NCBI RefSeq assembly: GCF_037975245.1
Contig: NC_092561.1
Span: 15,507,001 to 15,571,000 of the forward strand
Source: Apostichopus japonicus
Lineage: Eukaryota; Echinodermata; Holothuroidea; Aspidochirotida; Stichopodidae
Length of the DNA stretch: 64,000 nt
Direction of reading: 5' to 3'
The notes under the pieces are model-generated. The model saw only the letters and a list, made by a program, of their open reading frames with translations, ran no database searches and was not told the DNA's origin. Made by a program: the position numbers and the translations under genes. Positions 12,881 through 25,025 of this stretch are shown one piece after another; the stretch's first letter is position 1; the number at the start of each line of letters is the position of its first letter.

Positions 12881-15480
12881 GATATATAACGAGGTTTATG
12901 TATGAGGTGTACTAGTTTTGTCTCTAAAATTTGTCATAAAATTGAGAAAATTGTGGTTTAAAGACTGATTTTTGATAGAAAAAAAGTTTTCGAGCTCATT
13001 CATAGCAGGCAACTCGGTTTGCCACATCAAATTACCTCATGCCAGGACTCCAAAAATGAAACAGGTACCACAACACAATTTTCTTTGCATACAATGAAAA
13101 AGGTCTGTTAGTTTCTTGTCTGAAATTTAAAGTAAAATTTGAAAAATTGTAATTCAAATACTGGTTTTCTATATAAAACACATATTCGAGCTCAGACATG
13201 GCAAGTGACTTGATTGTTCACTTGAAATTTTCACATACAAGGACTCCAAACTTAAAACAGCACTCCATAATAAATATCAGTACCCCCACACACTGCACTG
13301 TATACAAAAAGTTGTAAAAGGTGTGTCAGTTTTTTGTCTCAAATTTGAAGAAAAAATTTGAAAATTTAAATTCAAAGACTTGTTTTCAATACAAAACACA
13401 TATTCGAGCTCAGGCATACACATAAATTTGAATTTTTCCTTAAAATAGTTACAAACAAGGACTCCAAATTTGAAACAGTAATCCAAAATACAACCAGTAC
13501 CCCTACACTGTACTGCATACAAAGAAAAAGGTCTGTTAGTTTCTTGTCTGAAATTTGAACTAAAATTTGAAAAATTGTAATTCAAATACTGGTTTTCTAT
13601 ATAAAACACATATTCGAGCTCAGACATGGCAAGTGACTTGATTGTTCACTTGAAATTTTCACATACAAGGACTCCAAACTTAAAACAGCACTCCATAATA
13701 AATATCAGTACCCCCACACACTGCACTGTATACAAAAAGTTGTAAAAGGTGTGTCAGTTTATTGTCTGAAATTTGAAGAAAAAATTTGAAAATTTAAATT
13801 CAAAGACTTGTTTTCAATACAAAACACATATTCGAGCTCAGGCATACACATAAATTTGAATTTTTCCTTGAAATAGTTACAAACAAGGACTCCAAATTTG
13901 AAACAGTAATCCAAAATATAACCAGTACCCCTACACTGTACTGCATACAAAGAAAAAGGTCTGTTAGTTTCTTGTCTGAAATTTGAACTAAAATTTGAAA
14001 AATTGTAATTCAAAGACTGGTTTTCTATATAAAACACATATTCGAGCTCAGACATGGCAAGTGACTTGATTGTTCACTTGAAATTTTCACATACAAGGAC
14101 TCCAAACTTAAAACAGCACTCCATAATAAATATCAGTACCCCCACACACTGCACTGTATACAAAAAGTTGTAAAAGGTGTGTCAGTTTTTTGTCTCAAAT
14201 TTGAAGAAAAAATTTGAAAATTTAAATTCAAAGACTTGTTTTCAATACAAAACACATATTCGAGCTCAGGCATACACATAAATTCGAATTGCCACTTGAA
14301 ATTTTTACAAACAAGGACTCCAAATTTGAAACAGTAATCCAAAATGTAACCAGTACCCCTACACTGTACTGCATACAAAGAAAAAGGTCTGTTAGTTTCT
14401 TGTCTGAAATTTGAAGTAAAATTTGAAAAATTGTAATTCAAATACTGGTTTTCTATATAAAACACATATTCGAGCTCAGACATGGCAAGTGACTTGATTG
14501 TTCACTTGAAATTTTCACATACAAGGACTCCAAACTTAAAACAGCACTTCATAATAAATATCAGTACCCCCACACACTGCACTGTATACAAAGAGTTGTA
14601 AAAAGGTGTGTCAGTTTTTTGTCTGAAATTTGAAGTAAAACTTTTGAAATTGAAATTCAAAGACTTGTTTTCAATACAAAACACATATTCGAGCTCAGGC
14701 ATACATATACATTTGAGTTGCCACTTGAAATTTTTACAAACAAGGACTCCAAATATGAAACAGTAATCCAAAATATAACCAGTACCCCTACACTGTACTG
14801 CATACCAAGAAAAAGGTCTGTTAGTTTCTTGTCTGAAATTTGAAGTAAAAATTTGAAAATTTAAATTCAAAGACTTGTTTTCAATACAAAACACATATTC
14901 GAGCTCAGACATAGATATAAATTTTAGTTGCCACTTGAAATATTTACAAACAAGGACTCCAAATTTGAAACAGTAATCCAAAATATAATCAGTACTGTAC
15001 TGCACTGTACAACACTGTACTGCATACCAAGAAAAAAAGGTCTGTTAGTTTCTTGTCTGAAATTTGAATTTAAAGTTGGAAAATTGTAATTCCAAGACTG
15101 GTTTTCCATATAAAACACATATTCGAGCTCAACCATAGACACTAACTCGAGTTACCACTTGAAATGTTCACAAGCTAGTACTCCAAACTGAATACAGTAC
15201 CCCAAATTGTACTGTATATCAAGATACGTGTGAGGTGATTTACTTTTGCCTCTCAAATTAAATGTAAAAGTTGGAAAAGTGTAGTTTAAAGACTGGTTAT
15301 CAATACAAAACAAATATTCGAGCTCAACCAAAGACTAAATTTCATGTTAAAGCTTCTAAATGTGATATTCTGGTGTCCCAAACTATAATTGGTACCCCCC
15401 TCCTGTTTGTACATACTTGGGTTTTTAAAGTTTTGTTGTCCAAATTTAGAGAAAAAATCTCAGATGGTCCATGAAGTTTA
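12881..15480. repeat. 214-bp satellite in 428-bp dimers, copy A
   Basis: Monomers share the phrases ACACATATTCGAGCTCA and CAAGGACTCCAAA. Two types alternate: one has GGTTTTCTATATAAAACAC and AGACATGGCAAGTGACTTG, the other has TTGTTTTCAATACAAAACAC and GGCATACACATAAA. The dimer period is 428 bp. Edge monomers at about 12,990 and about 15,320 are diverged. Long minus-strand frames (up to 167 codons) run through several monomers because the repeat is poor in stops on that strand. The repeating peptides resemble no family I know. Confidence 0.8.
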
Positions 15481-18412
15481 GTTATATTTAAAAACGACAC
15501 TTTTTCGAGTTGAAAAGGATGATTTGTGTTTAATTTTACATATAAATGACTCTAAAATTGGCCTTTTAGTTGTCAGTTTCTCTCTAATCCCTAACTTTTC
15601 CTGTGGCTTAACTGTGTAAAGTATAGGAATACACACTAAGTCAATGGAGTAATGATTTTTTCGAAAGGAGACTATGATCGCCAAATTCGGTTTTCCAAAA
15701 TTACTTCAGCTTGTCTGTAGCTTGGGAAAATTAATAGCAAAAGATTAACCGATTCCTTGAAACAAAATTCTCTGTCATGTCATCACAAATTGATGTTAAA
15801 GAATCGTTTCAAAAAGATGTGAAAGAGGCTAAAACGCGCCAGAGCCAACCGGGCAAAAGGCCCCTGTAAAGTCACTACGAAGCCCGCCCCCAAAAGCCAA
15901 ACCGCCACGATTGTCATTAAAAGTGAAAAATGCTAATAATTAGGTCACCACTTAATGGATTCCACTGAAATTTAAAGAGGTTCTGGAGGCTAATAAAATA
16001 CATATTTGGTATAAATTTCAGCATTTAACTCGTCGGTATCATAAAGTTATACACAAAATAAATTTTTGCCAAATTTGCCAAAAATGATGGTTTTTTTACA
16101 ATATCTTTGCAATGCGATAGTAAAAATATTCAGACGGGGCATCAATTTAAAGATTTTTTTACGCTCTATATCACAAAATTACTTTGAGGAATATCCAATA
16201 TCACTAAAATATGTTTTTTGTCAAAAACTGTGAGGAAAACCATCTCCGGGCAAAAGGCCCCTGTAAATTTCAGCTAAAAATTTCATGCGGGAAAATCGAT
16301 TTACAAAAAAACGGCAAGTACGATTTTTTTGAAACTTTTATGAACCCAGTATGACAATTTGATCTAAAAATAGGATTAATTCTTTTGACTATGCGATGTT
16401 CGGTTCGTTTTTGAGAAAGATTTCAAATTACTGTGTTATTGTGTAAAAAGAGGCCTTTTTCATTCTGAGCACAGTACCCATGCACATTACGTAGACATGA
16501 GCACCTTTCATGACAGAAATGGAATACCAAGGAGAGGTCTTCTCATGAAAGGTCGGCGGCGGGGTGGGGAATTTAATAAGGATAGTCCTTTTTCAAAAAT
16601 GAGCAAAATCGGTTCAGAATTGACGATTTTATGACCGACAGGGCAAAAGGCCCCTGAGATCGAAAAATCAGTTTCAGGGGCTTTCTGCCCGCTGGAAATA
16701 TCGATATTTGCCTTAATTTCAAAGTATTCGCACAAAGCGGTTTCTAAGTAGATCGATCTGAAACTTTCTGAACACAAACCTGGTATTATTATCTTTATTT
16801 TTCTTTATCGTTTTTTTATTTTAGTCAGATATTGATCGAGTTAGAGCGTGTTATTTTTTCCCCTATTTTTCGGTATAATTACCGGAAAAAGACCAATTTA
16901 TTTGTAAAAAGTGTCCTGTACGATCTCCGACGCGATGTTCTTTGAAACTGACAAGTTTGGAGAGAATCGGGACAGAAATGGCTTTAAAATGACAAAATCA
17001 AAATTATCATGCAAAAACGCTCTATTTTCTATATCCCGTGCGAAATCATATAGCTTTATTCGAGAAAAATACCCAGATACGTTCGAAATTTCATAAAGTA
17101 ACACATATATTCGACTAAGATGGATACAAAATACTTTGAGCCCACCGGGGCACGATAACTGAAGCCTCAATTTCAGTGCATTTTACCCTATGTGCCGTCA
17201 TTCATTTAATACGCAATTCGAACCCCCACTTTTTGCAGTATATGCAGTTCTTGCCCCCTAGAATGTACTACGGTCGATTATATCTCGAATTTCCACCCCC
17301 TCTGTAATTCTAAGCGTATTTTATGACCCAATTTTCATGCATAAAGCCTTCCCCCCCTCGGCCCCCCAGTTAAGCCCCTGCTATTGTTTTCGCCATGAAT
17401 TTAGTATCTACGTGTAGCAAAGAGATATGTTTATGTTATCCTAAGAAATGCCTTCCAACGGACGACATTTGCGAGTCAAAATCTTCCCAAATTTAGCCCG
17501 TGCTTCACATGGTACGTTAAATATTCGAAGCAAACCTCTCGTAATTTTTGCACGTTGTAACATAGGAAATATGTACTTTAGACAGCGATGGCAGTTTATC
17601 AAATCTTTTTCACGAACGATTTATAAAATGTTTTCATATCTATTGTGATGAAAAAACTTACGGAAGGACTTGAGAAGGGTTTGATCTGATAAAACATGGA
17701 AACTAGAATATGATAAATGAAGTAATTATTGGGAGCGGATCGCATGAAGTGAACGTCGATTTCATTGTTTATTACGTGACGCTCCTAAATAACGAACGAG
17801 TTTGTTTACATTTGGACTCAGAACGCAAGTGTTCGTGCGCAGTAGAATAGCGCGTCATAAATCACTCGTATTTACGTGAATTAACGAAATCAAGACGACA
17901 AGTAGGATGAAATGTTCTAGTTTATCATAGACCGATACATTACAGGAGTATTTATAACTCCCAGATCCCTAATTTTATAAAACGACCGTTTTTAAGAGCA
18001 AACCGTATCACCAGAAAGACAGTGAAACGAACATCCGCAAGGGGTCATCCAAGTAAGATAGCAACTCATACCCGTTTCGCGAAATGTCACGTAAAGCGAC
18101 TGGGAAATCTTCAAATTACTCTTTTTCGGAAAATCGTCGGGGACAACGATTTTTGCTGATTGAATTTTGTTCTTTAATGTATAAAGATTAAATCATGGAA
18201 ATAAGCCGCGATTTTGTGAAGCATAAAACGAGATAAACAGTATTTCCCGAAAATCGATTATATCGTGTAACATTCGACAGAGAGAGAAAAAATCGAGGAA
18301 AACGTTAAAATATCTTGGGTAATTTTGTTTTAAACATATCCCATCCGAATTTTGGTCTTAAATCTCCCTTTTTATATTTAAGAACTGTCAGTGAAGAGAG
18401 CCTATTTCCAGA
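15481..18412. other. Right arm of the element, copy A: low-copy sequence, no recognised gene
   Basis: About 3 kb without tandem structure. It holds the internal 16-bp motifs and C-rich tracts near 17,225-17,385 (runs of CCCCCC, and AAGCCCCTG again). Reading frames of 60-90 codons occur on both strands (for example 16,508-16,777 minus, 16,898-17,170 minus, 17,448-17,648 plus). They show no motif I recognise and no transposase signature. A transposase relic would be most likely here if one exists. Confidence 0.5.
15851..16690. repeat. Internal copies of the 16-bp motif in the right arm, copy A
   Basis: GGGCAAAAGGCCCCTG occurs at 15,851-15,866, 16,248-16,263 and 16,641-16,656. An inverted partner with one or two changes (CAGGGGCTTTCTGCCC) lies at 16,675-16,690. 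The last two face each other across 18 bp and could form a hairpin or a two-site binding unit. Confidence 0.75.
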
Positions 18413-18839
18413 GGGCAAAAAGCCCCTGAAAGCCAAAAGCGCCCTGGCCAGTCTTATCCTCTCTCACAGGGCAAAAAGCCCCTGGCCGCTAGCAAAGGCC
18501 AAGAGTCGATCTGCAAGAGCAGGGCTTCAATTCCCAGTAGGTCGTGTACACAGGTTCCTGCGAAGAGGAAATTACGCCCAGAGGATCGGCGCTGGCGCAC
18601 CCGTCTACCTGGCTGCCGTACTAGAGTACCTCGCCGCCGAGATCTTGGAATTGGCCGGTAACGCTGCACGTGACAACAAGAAGACCAGGATCATCCCCCG
18701 TCATCTCCAACTCGCCATCCGAAACGACGAGGAGTTGAACAAACTCTTGAGCGGAGTCACCATCGCCCAGGGAGGTGTTCTTCCAAACATCCAGGCTGTC
18801 CTTCTACCCAAGAAGACATCCGGAGGCAAGAAGGCTTAA
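18315..18839 (+). CDS. H2A: Histone H2A, N-terminal 13 codons replaced by an in-frame element sequence (chimeric ORF)
   Basis: From 18,492 onward this is H2A identical in translation to the intact copy at 24,236: the [20 protein letters not shown] start of the fold, the [20 protein letters not shown] core, the NDEELNKLL acidic-patch segment and the [12 protein letters not shown] tail. The first 13 codons and the H2A promoter are missing. The element end is instead in frame, so a 174-codon frame starts at ATG 18,315, with 59 element-encoded residues before [10 protein letters not shown]. That leader is rich in Lys and Ser in its second half. An AT-rich TTTTTATATTTAAG lies at 18,369-18,382, but it is inside the frame, downstream of the ATG. 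Whether it is transcribed is unknown. It could be a pseudogene or a chimeric histone; the 3' stem-loop is retained at 18,878. Confidence 0.6.
   Translation: MGNFVLNISHPNFGLKSPFLYLRTVSEESLFPEGKKPLKAKSALASLILSHRAKSPWPLAKAKSRSARAGLQFPVGRVHRFLRRGNYAQRIGAGAPVYLAAVLEYLAAEILELAGNAARDNKKTRIIPRHLQLAIRNDEELNKLLSGVTIAQGGVLPNIQAVLLPKKTSGGKKA
18413..18484 (-). repeat. Right subterminal motif pair of copy A
   Basis: GGGCAAAAAGCCCCTG at 18,413-18,428 and again at 18,469-18,484, matching the copy B positions. Both motifs lie inside the reading frame that continues into H2A. Confidence 0.75.
18492..18499 (+). repeat. Right target-site duplication of element copy A (GCAAAGGC)
   Basis: Same sequence and same H2A position as at 62,468. 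The left partner lies outside the window. Confidence 0.7.
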
Positions 18840-18877
18840 AGGGGAGGTTGCATTGCAATCGCCCATCGATTACCAAC

Positions 18878-18893
18878 GGCTCTTTTAAGGGCC
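18878..18893 (+). terminator. Histone mRNA 3' stem-loop, H2A
   Basis: GGCTCTTTTAAGGGCC, 38 nt past the stop. It fits the GGYYYUUHUHARRRCC consensus bound by SLBP. The CACCCAGAAAGATA that follows resembles the purine-rich histone downstream element read by U7 snRNA. Confidence 0.9.
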
Positions 18894-19216
18894 ATCAAAT
18901 CACCCAGAAAGATATACTCATTCCTCTCCTCAAACATGCTTGCGTCAGTGTCTTATTTCTCCTTTTAAGTTAGATGTATCAGCTAGCTGCAACCCCAATA
19001 ATCGTGGGGCTTCGGACCCTCAGCCAAAAACCAAAGGTCAGAAACCCCAAGATTTGATTGAAAACTCCTGCTGGACAGAAAACTAACATCCCATAAAAAA
19101 AAAAAATTAAAAAAAATATATATAATGTATGTAGGGAACTTTTCACATGATTTTGGCCGCAGGTTTTATGAATTAAGTATTTAGCAAGATATCTTGGATT
19201 AGGGGATAAAGGGAAC

Positions 19217-19248
<32 letters not shown>

Positions 19249-19753
19249 GAATAATTTTTGTAACTTTTTGGGTTTGAAATAAAAATAGATATTGTGTTTG
19301 GCTGCTTCAATGAGCTTACTGGTAGCAATGCATCTGGGGGTGTTAAGTCAGATCCTAAGGGCTTTGTTATTAATAGTCTTAGAAATTTGAAACTTGTAAC
19401 AACTAACGAGGCATATACTACCGCAAGTATTAATCGTTTCGCACCTTTCAATGTTATTAAGTCTGGAAATTTTTGTCGGTGTGTTACGTAATCAATTCGC
19501 AAAGCCAAGCCGAGGGAACGAGCATCAGCTCAAATTTTCCCCCGATCTACTGCGAGAGCCTATTGAAATGCCCGAGGCAGGTAAACTGTTATGGCAGTGG
19601 TATTAAATTTAAGATCCGTGCTTTGAACGATAGAGATATTACTACGTTTTTAAGATTTACTTCTCTTGTATTGGAGATCGTTAACATACACGCTGATGTG
19701 TGTCAACCCATGTTAACACGCTTATAATACAAAGGCGATTAGGATAGAGGATC

Positions 19754-19785
<32 letters not shown>

Positions 19786-19996
19786 GATTAGGGGTTATGA
19801 TTATGAGTTAGGGATAAGCTCACTTTGATTATTTATTAGTGAATTGCATCATGCACGAAGGGAATCACCAACCACCCAGCATAGAAGTAATAATAACAAT
19901 AATAATGATAATCATTTAAAAAATAATAATAATAATGAGACGACAAGTTGCATGTTCGGAGGGAGAGAAAAATCTGCTCTAACTGGTAGATATGAT
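18894..19996. other. H2A-H3 convergent spacer, unit 1
   Basis: No histone gene. It contains an A-rich run near 19,095-19,125, a (TTA)n microsatellite at 19,217-19,248, the left arm of the inverted repeat at 19,481-19,602, a (TG)n run at 19,758-19,785, and an AAT-rich tract at 19,888-19,936. Frames of 65-87 codons lie on both strands around 19,245-19,508. I do not recognise them and regard them as part of an old interspersed repeat. Confidence 0.6.
19481..19602 (+). repeat. Inverted interspersed repeat, left arm, unit 1
   Basis: Matches the reverse complement of 22,202-22,339. Shared phrases are GTGTTACGTAATC, AAGCC.AGC..AGGGAACGAGC, GATCTAC.GCG.GAGCC, AAATGCCCGAGGCA and CTGGCAGTGGTA-like sequence. 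The two translations keep similar peptides (VLRN, AKPS, GNE, LREP or LPREP, MPEA), which suggests a fragment of a once-coding mobile element of unknown type. Confidence 0.7.
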
Positions 19997-20012
19997 GGCC
20001 CTTAAAAGAGCC
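19997..20012 (-). terminator. Histone mRNA 3' stem-loop, H3 (unit 1)
   Basis: GGCTCTTTTAAGGGCC on the minus strand, 36 nt past the H3 stop. Identical to the stem-loops of the other three genes. Confidence 0.9.
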
Positions 20013-20048
20013 GTTGGTTTTCGAGAATCCGTCGGAGACAGATACGAT

Positions 20049-21519
<1,471 letters not shown>

Positions 21520-21558
21520 ATGCATCTTTCCTGTCACGAAGACGAATCGAAATCCAAC

Positions 21559-21574
21559 GGCTCTTTTAAGGGCC
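21559..21574 (+). terminator. Histone mRNA 3' stem-loop, H4 (unit 1)
   Basis: GGCTCTTTTAAGGGCC followed by ATCAAATATCCCCAGAGAGAG, the latter a plausible histone downstream element. Confidence 0.9.
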
Positions 21575-22201
21575 ATCAAATATCCCCAGAGAGAGTTACT
21601 CATTCCTCTCCCTCGAAACATGCAATTCGTCGTCTTAATTCTTTTCTTTGTGTGAGTGAATGTATGTGTGTGTGTATGTATACGCCAGCATCGGGCAAAA
21701 TAAGTTATATGCATAGGCAATTTTGCTAGAAATTTCAAAACACCGTAATTGAAATCCACCCCCTCCCTCAAGTGAAGTCCCCCCCCCCCTTTAGTAATCC
21801 CTACCTAATTGGCTCTCCAGTTCCGACCTCCTGTTTATTTATATAGACAACTTTCCCTAGAAAAAAAAAAAACAAGTGTCTATTCTACAAAACTTCAATA
21901 TTATCCCCGTAGGACCTCTTGCGAAGGTCGAGCAGGGGTAAACTCCTTTTATTTATACTCAAGTGAAGTCGGTTATTATACGTAATAAAATTCTGCAACA
22001 ACCCCCAGTTCACCAATACAGCAAACCAGTGAAGTTCTAAGACATACGACCCAACAAGCAAGACAATACGAACTTCCCCCACCCCTCCACCCCCCTCCCG
22101 AATCGCTACTTGTCCATTGAACACAATGCATGCACGACTGTACCGTTACACGATTAGTCCCAAATGCGAGACAACATATCATTTGAAAATGCGCCCTTTT
22201 T

Positions 22202-22339
22202 TACCACTGCCAGAACAGTTTCCCTTGCCTCGGGCATTTTATTTGGCTCACGCGGTAGATCACTGGTAATGTGAGCCGAGGAAGTTACTTTTCCAAGCTC
22301 GTTCCCTTCGCTAGGCTTGGCGAGTCGATTACGTAACAC
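22202..22339 (-). repeat. Inverted interspersed repeat, right arm, unit 1
   Basis: The reverse complement of this segment matches 19,481-19,602, so the H3-H4 pair sits between inverted repeats 2.6 kb apart. On the minus strand it lies in a frame reading VLRNRLAKPSEGNELGK and then LPREPNKMPEARETV, with partial conservation in the other arm. Confidence 0.7.
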
Positions 22340-22568
22340 GCATGCTATTGTTCCAGACTAATTAGCTAGAAAGGTGCAGAAGTTGACAGTGGCGAAAAAT
22401 GAACGTCAGTCTTACTAAAGAGCGGATTTTCATATGTGGCTATGTCGCGATCATCGCAAGTGAAACTATTCAGTGTTTGTGTGTGGTGGGGGAGGACCTA
22501 GAGGTTATTTATCGTTATTGTTGGATTTATTATGGATTATTATGGATTCTAATACCTGCCTGTCTTGT

Positions 22569-23293
22569 CTCCTTACACCGTACAAACCTAGCAGAACCCT
22601 ACGGTCATCATCGCAGGAATTGCTCAAGGAGAAGAGAACAAGATGCAAGACCGGCGACAGAGCCTTCTCAGTCAGCGCTCCCAGAATGCCTATACCGAAC
22701 TCTGTGAGTGTATGCATTTCTCTTACCACTTTTAAAAACTGCTTTGAAAGCATATTATGTTCGACTCGCTTTTACTGTGTGATTGACTGTGTTTTAACTG
22801 TCATTGTGCATAGATACTACGTTTGGAACTAGTTACTTAATTCTGAACATTTGATTTTTTTTAATATCTATCTTTCATTTATTTAGTACGTTTAGACTCT
22901 ATTTTGTATCGTTTAGTATTGGGTATTTGATCTGTTTTAGGATTTTGTAATAATTCTCATACTGTAATGTATTTTTTTTTTTGTAATTTAAAAATTTTCA
23001 TTTATTTACTACGTTTAGGGCTCTATTTTGTATCGTTTAGTATTTAGGCTTTTACAATAATTCTCTTACTGTACTATAGTTCCTCATACTTATATATATT
23101 TAAACCTGGACTATGATTGAATCTATTTACATGCTTCTGAAATTGTTTTGGAGTATATGCGTTTTAGTATCGTTTAGTACGGGTGTGTTTTTTTTATATT
23201 GTTGCCTTTGGCTTTTACTTTTTTTCTTTTTTTTTTTGCGCAGCTTTGCTGATTATGCGCTACATAAATATCACTTATTAATATTATTATTAT
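22569..23293 (+). mobile_element. 5'-truncated LINE (non-LTR retrotransposon) relic, unit 1
   Basis: The translation from 22,569 (PYKPSRTLRSSSQELL, then TGDRAFSVSAPR and LTTFKNCF) matches the typical C-terminus of L2/CR1-type LINE reverse transcriptases, where RxLRSS, GDRAFSVAAPRLWN and L..FK..LK motifs occur in that order. The WN.LP step is degraded. The distal end, TTATGCGCTACATAAATA followed by TTATTAATATTATTATTAT, is the usual 3' end of such elements (GCGCTATATAAAT plus ATT repeats). It is a dead fragment that is homogenised with the histone unit. Confidence 0.7.
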
Positions 23294-23448
23294 CGATAAA
23301 CGGGCCCCAGAACGTGATCAACTACACGGTCAATGGCTTGAGAGTAACAGGTATATATGATACAATGTTAGATTACTTAAAATAAGAGACAACGAAACTG
23401 CATGTTTGAGGAGGGGGAGATAAGTCTGCCGTTTCTGGAATATAGGAT

Positions 23449-23464
23449 GGCCCTTAAAAGAGCC
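23449..23464 (-). terminator. Histone mRNA 3' stem-loop, H2B (unit 1)
   Basis: Same 16-nt stem-loop on the minus strand, 35 nt past the H2B stop. Confidence 0.9.
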
Positions 23465-23499
23465 GTTGGATGTCGAGCCTTCTACACGAGAAGAACAAT

Positions 23500-23871
23500 C
23501 TACTTGGAGGTGGTGTACTTGGTGACAGCCTTGGTACCCTCTGAGACGGCATGCTTGGCGAGCTCACCAGGCAGCAACAGTCTGACGGCGGTCTGGACCT
23601 CCCGACTGGTGATGGTGGACTTCCTGTTGTAGTGGGCCAAACGGGAAGCTTCGGCGGCGATACGCTCGAAGATGTCGTTCACGAAGCTGTTCATGATAGA
23701 CATAGCACGGCTAGAGATACCGGTGTCTGGGTGGACCTGCTTCATGACTTTGTAGATGTAGATACTGTAAGTCTCACGCCTGGTCCTTCGCCTCTTCTTG
23801 TCTCCTGGGTTGCGAGGTGCCTTGGACTTGGCGGCCTTCTTTGCTCCCTTTCCTGCAGCTTTTGGTGCCAT
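23500..23871 (-). CDS. H2B: Histone H2B (unit 1)
   Basis: A 123-residue intronless frame. The tail is basic ([17 protein letters not shown], then KKRRRTRR). The fold runs from about 34 to 100 with [20 protein letters not shown] and [15 protein letters not shown], and the C-terminal helix is [19 protein letters not shown], including the conserved ubiquitination lysine. It dimerises with H2A. The N-terminal tail lacks the SPKK repeats of sea urchin sperm H2B, so this is a somatic or early type. It is transcribed divergently from H2A across 364 bp. A TATA-like CATAAATACA lies on its strand at about 23,945-23,954, some 75 bp upstream of the ATG. Confidence 0.97.
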   Translation of the reverse strand: MAPKAAGKGAKKAAKSKAPRNPGDKKRRRTRRETYSIYIYKVMKQVHPDTGISSRAMSIMNSFVNDIFERIAAEASRLAHYNRKSTITSREVQTAVRLLLPGELAKHAVSEGTKAVTKYTTSK

Positions 23872-24235
23872 TTTGGACGTGAAGTTTTCGTTGCGATACG
23901 GTAAGTAAAGCGATGAATGAATGAGTGTCCTCCACGCTGCGAAATGTATTTATGACAGATTTGATATCACTTCAGCGAAGCAGAAAAACTTCCCATATTG
24001 ACAAAGCACGTGCTATGCATTGCACAGCACACACGAGCTGGCCAATCACAATGCGGAAGCTTTTCTTAATTCTTTCACGCATTGTACGATCAGGGCAAAG
24101 GGTGGCATAGAATCCCCTCATAAGGGCACTGTGCTGTAGCTTTAGAGTCCGGACTACTTGAATGAGAGCTTTCCGGCAGGCAAATCATTTCTTTGATTCG
24201 TTTCAAGTCGAAAACATACCCAAATTTACTTCATC
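23872..24235. promoter_or_regulatory. Divergent H2B/H2A promoter spacer (unit 1)
   Basis: 364 bp between start codons. It contains CATAAATACA toward H2B, a CCAAT box on the plus strand at 24,042-24,046, and CAGGGCAAAGGG at 24,091-24,102, which resembles both the giant element's motif and its insertion target. A TATA box for H2A is not obvious; ATAAGG near 24,120 is the nearest candidate. Confidence 0.6.
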
Positions 24236-24616
24236 ATGACTGGCAGGGGCAAAGGTGGTAAGGCCAGGGCAAAGGCCAAGAGTCGATCTGCAAGAGCAGG
24301 GCTTCAATTCCCAGTAGGTCGTGTACACAGGTTCCTGCGAAGAGGAAATTACGCCCAGAGGATCGGCGCTGGCGCACCCGTCTACCTGGCTGCCGTACTA
24401 GAGTACCTCGCCGCCGAGATCTTGGAATTGGCCGGTAACGCTGCACGTGACAACAAGAAGACCAGGATCATCCCCCGTCATCTCCAACTCGCCATCCGAA
24501 ACGACGAGGAGTTGAACAAACTCTTGAGCGGAGTCACCATCGCCCAGGGAGGTGTTCTTCCAAACATCCAGGCTGTCCTTCTACCCAAGAAGACATCCGG
24601 AGGCAAGAAGGCTTAA
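24236..24616 (+). CDS. H2A: Histone H2A, the only intact copy in the window
   Basis: A 126-residue intronless frame. The tail is [20 protein letters not shown], followed by [20 protein letters not shown] (loop 1 side of the fold), the acidic-patch residues in [10 protein letters not shown] and NDEELNKLL, and the tail [12 protein letters not shown]. There is no SQ[ED] end, so it is not H2A.X, and none of the H2A.Z core substitutions are seen. It pairs with H2B. The ATG is set by homology and lies 364 bp from the divergent H2B start. Bases 24,269-24,276 are the GCAAAGGC that serves as insertion target for the giant element in the flanking H2A copies. Confidence 0.97.
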   Translation: MTGRGKGGKARAKAKSRSARAGLQFPVGRVHRFLRRGNYAQRIGAGAPVYLAAVLEYLAAEILELAGNAARDNKKTRIIPRHLQLAIRNDEELNKLLSGVTIAQGGVLPNIQAVLLPKKTSGGKKA

Positions 24617-24654
24617 AGGGGAGGTTGCATTGCAATCGCCCATCGATTACCAAC

Positions 24655-24670
24655 GGCTCTTTTAAGGGCC
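24655..24670 (+). terminator. Histone mRNA 3' stem-loop, intact H2A
   Basis: GGCTCTTTTAAGGGCC, 38 nt after the stop, then CACCCAGAAAGATA. Confidence 0.9.
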
Positions 24671-24993
24671 ATCAAATCACCCAGAAAGATATACTCATTC
24701 CTCTCCTCAAACATGCTTGCGTCAGTGTCTTATTTCTCCTTTTAAGTTAGATGTATCAGCTAGCTGCAACCCCAATAATCGTGGGGCTTCGGACCCTCAG
24801 CCAAAAACCAAAGGTCAGAAACCCCAAGATTTGATTGAAAACTCCTGCTGGACAGAAAACTAACATCCCATAAAAAAAAAAAATTAAAAAAAATATATAT
24901 AATGTATGTAGGGAACTTTTCACATGATTTTGGCCGCAGGTTTTATGAATTAAGTATTTAGCAAGATATCTTGGATTAGGGGATAAAGGGAAC

Positions 24994-25025
<32 letters not shown>

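Larger units (their letters stand above)
1..18491. mobile_element. Giant histone-interrupting element, copy A (right-hand part only)
   Basis: This stretch aligns throughout with 36,759-62,467 (copy B) once the 7.4-kb nested insertion in B is removed. The offset is 36,758 at the start, about 44,183 after the nested insertion, and 43,976 after the 214-bp satellite, where A has one extra monomer. The right end abuts H2A codon 14 exactly as in copy B. From left to right it holds three about 3.1-kb macrosatellite units, decayed macrosatellite, a 214/428-bp satellite, and a low-copy right arm carrying the CAGGGGCYTTTTGCCC motif in the GGGCAAAAGGCCCCTG orientation. The left end lies outside the window. 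No transposase or other recognisable protein gene was found. Confidence 0.75.
21575..23448. other. H4-H2B convergent spacer, unit 1
   Basis: 1.87 kb with no histone gene; in particular no H1-like lysine-rich frame or winged-helix sequence. It holds poly-C at 21,780-21,789, poly-A at 21,860-21,871, the right arm of the inverted repeat (22,202-22,339), a LINE relic (22,569-23,293) and T-rich tracts. Confidence 0.65.

Noticed and set aside
13277-15142. Minus-strand frames of 97-167 codons with a repeated peptide (PELEYVFCIENKSLN)
   Set aside because: They are produced by a stop-poor satellite strand repeated every 214 bp. Lengths vary with monomer count, and no domain, start context or promoter was seen.
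16898-17170. 90-codon minus-strand frame in the right arm as a transposase fragment
   Set aside because: No recognisable catalytic or DNA-binding motif, and the frame is shortened in copy B.
21575-23448. Possible H1 gene in the long H4-H2B spacer
   Set aside because: No lysine/alanine/proline-rich frame, no winged-helix sequence and no extra histone stem-loop. The spacer is explained by a LINE relic and an inverted repeat.
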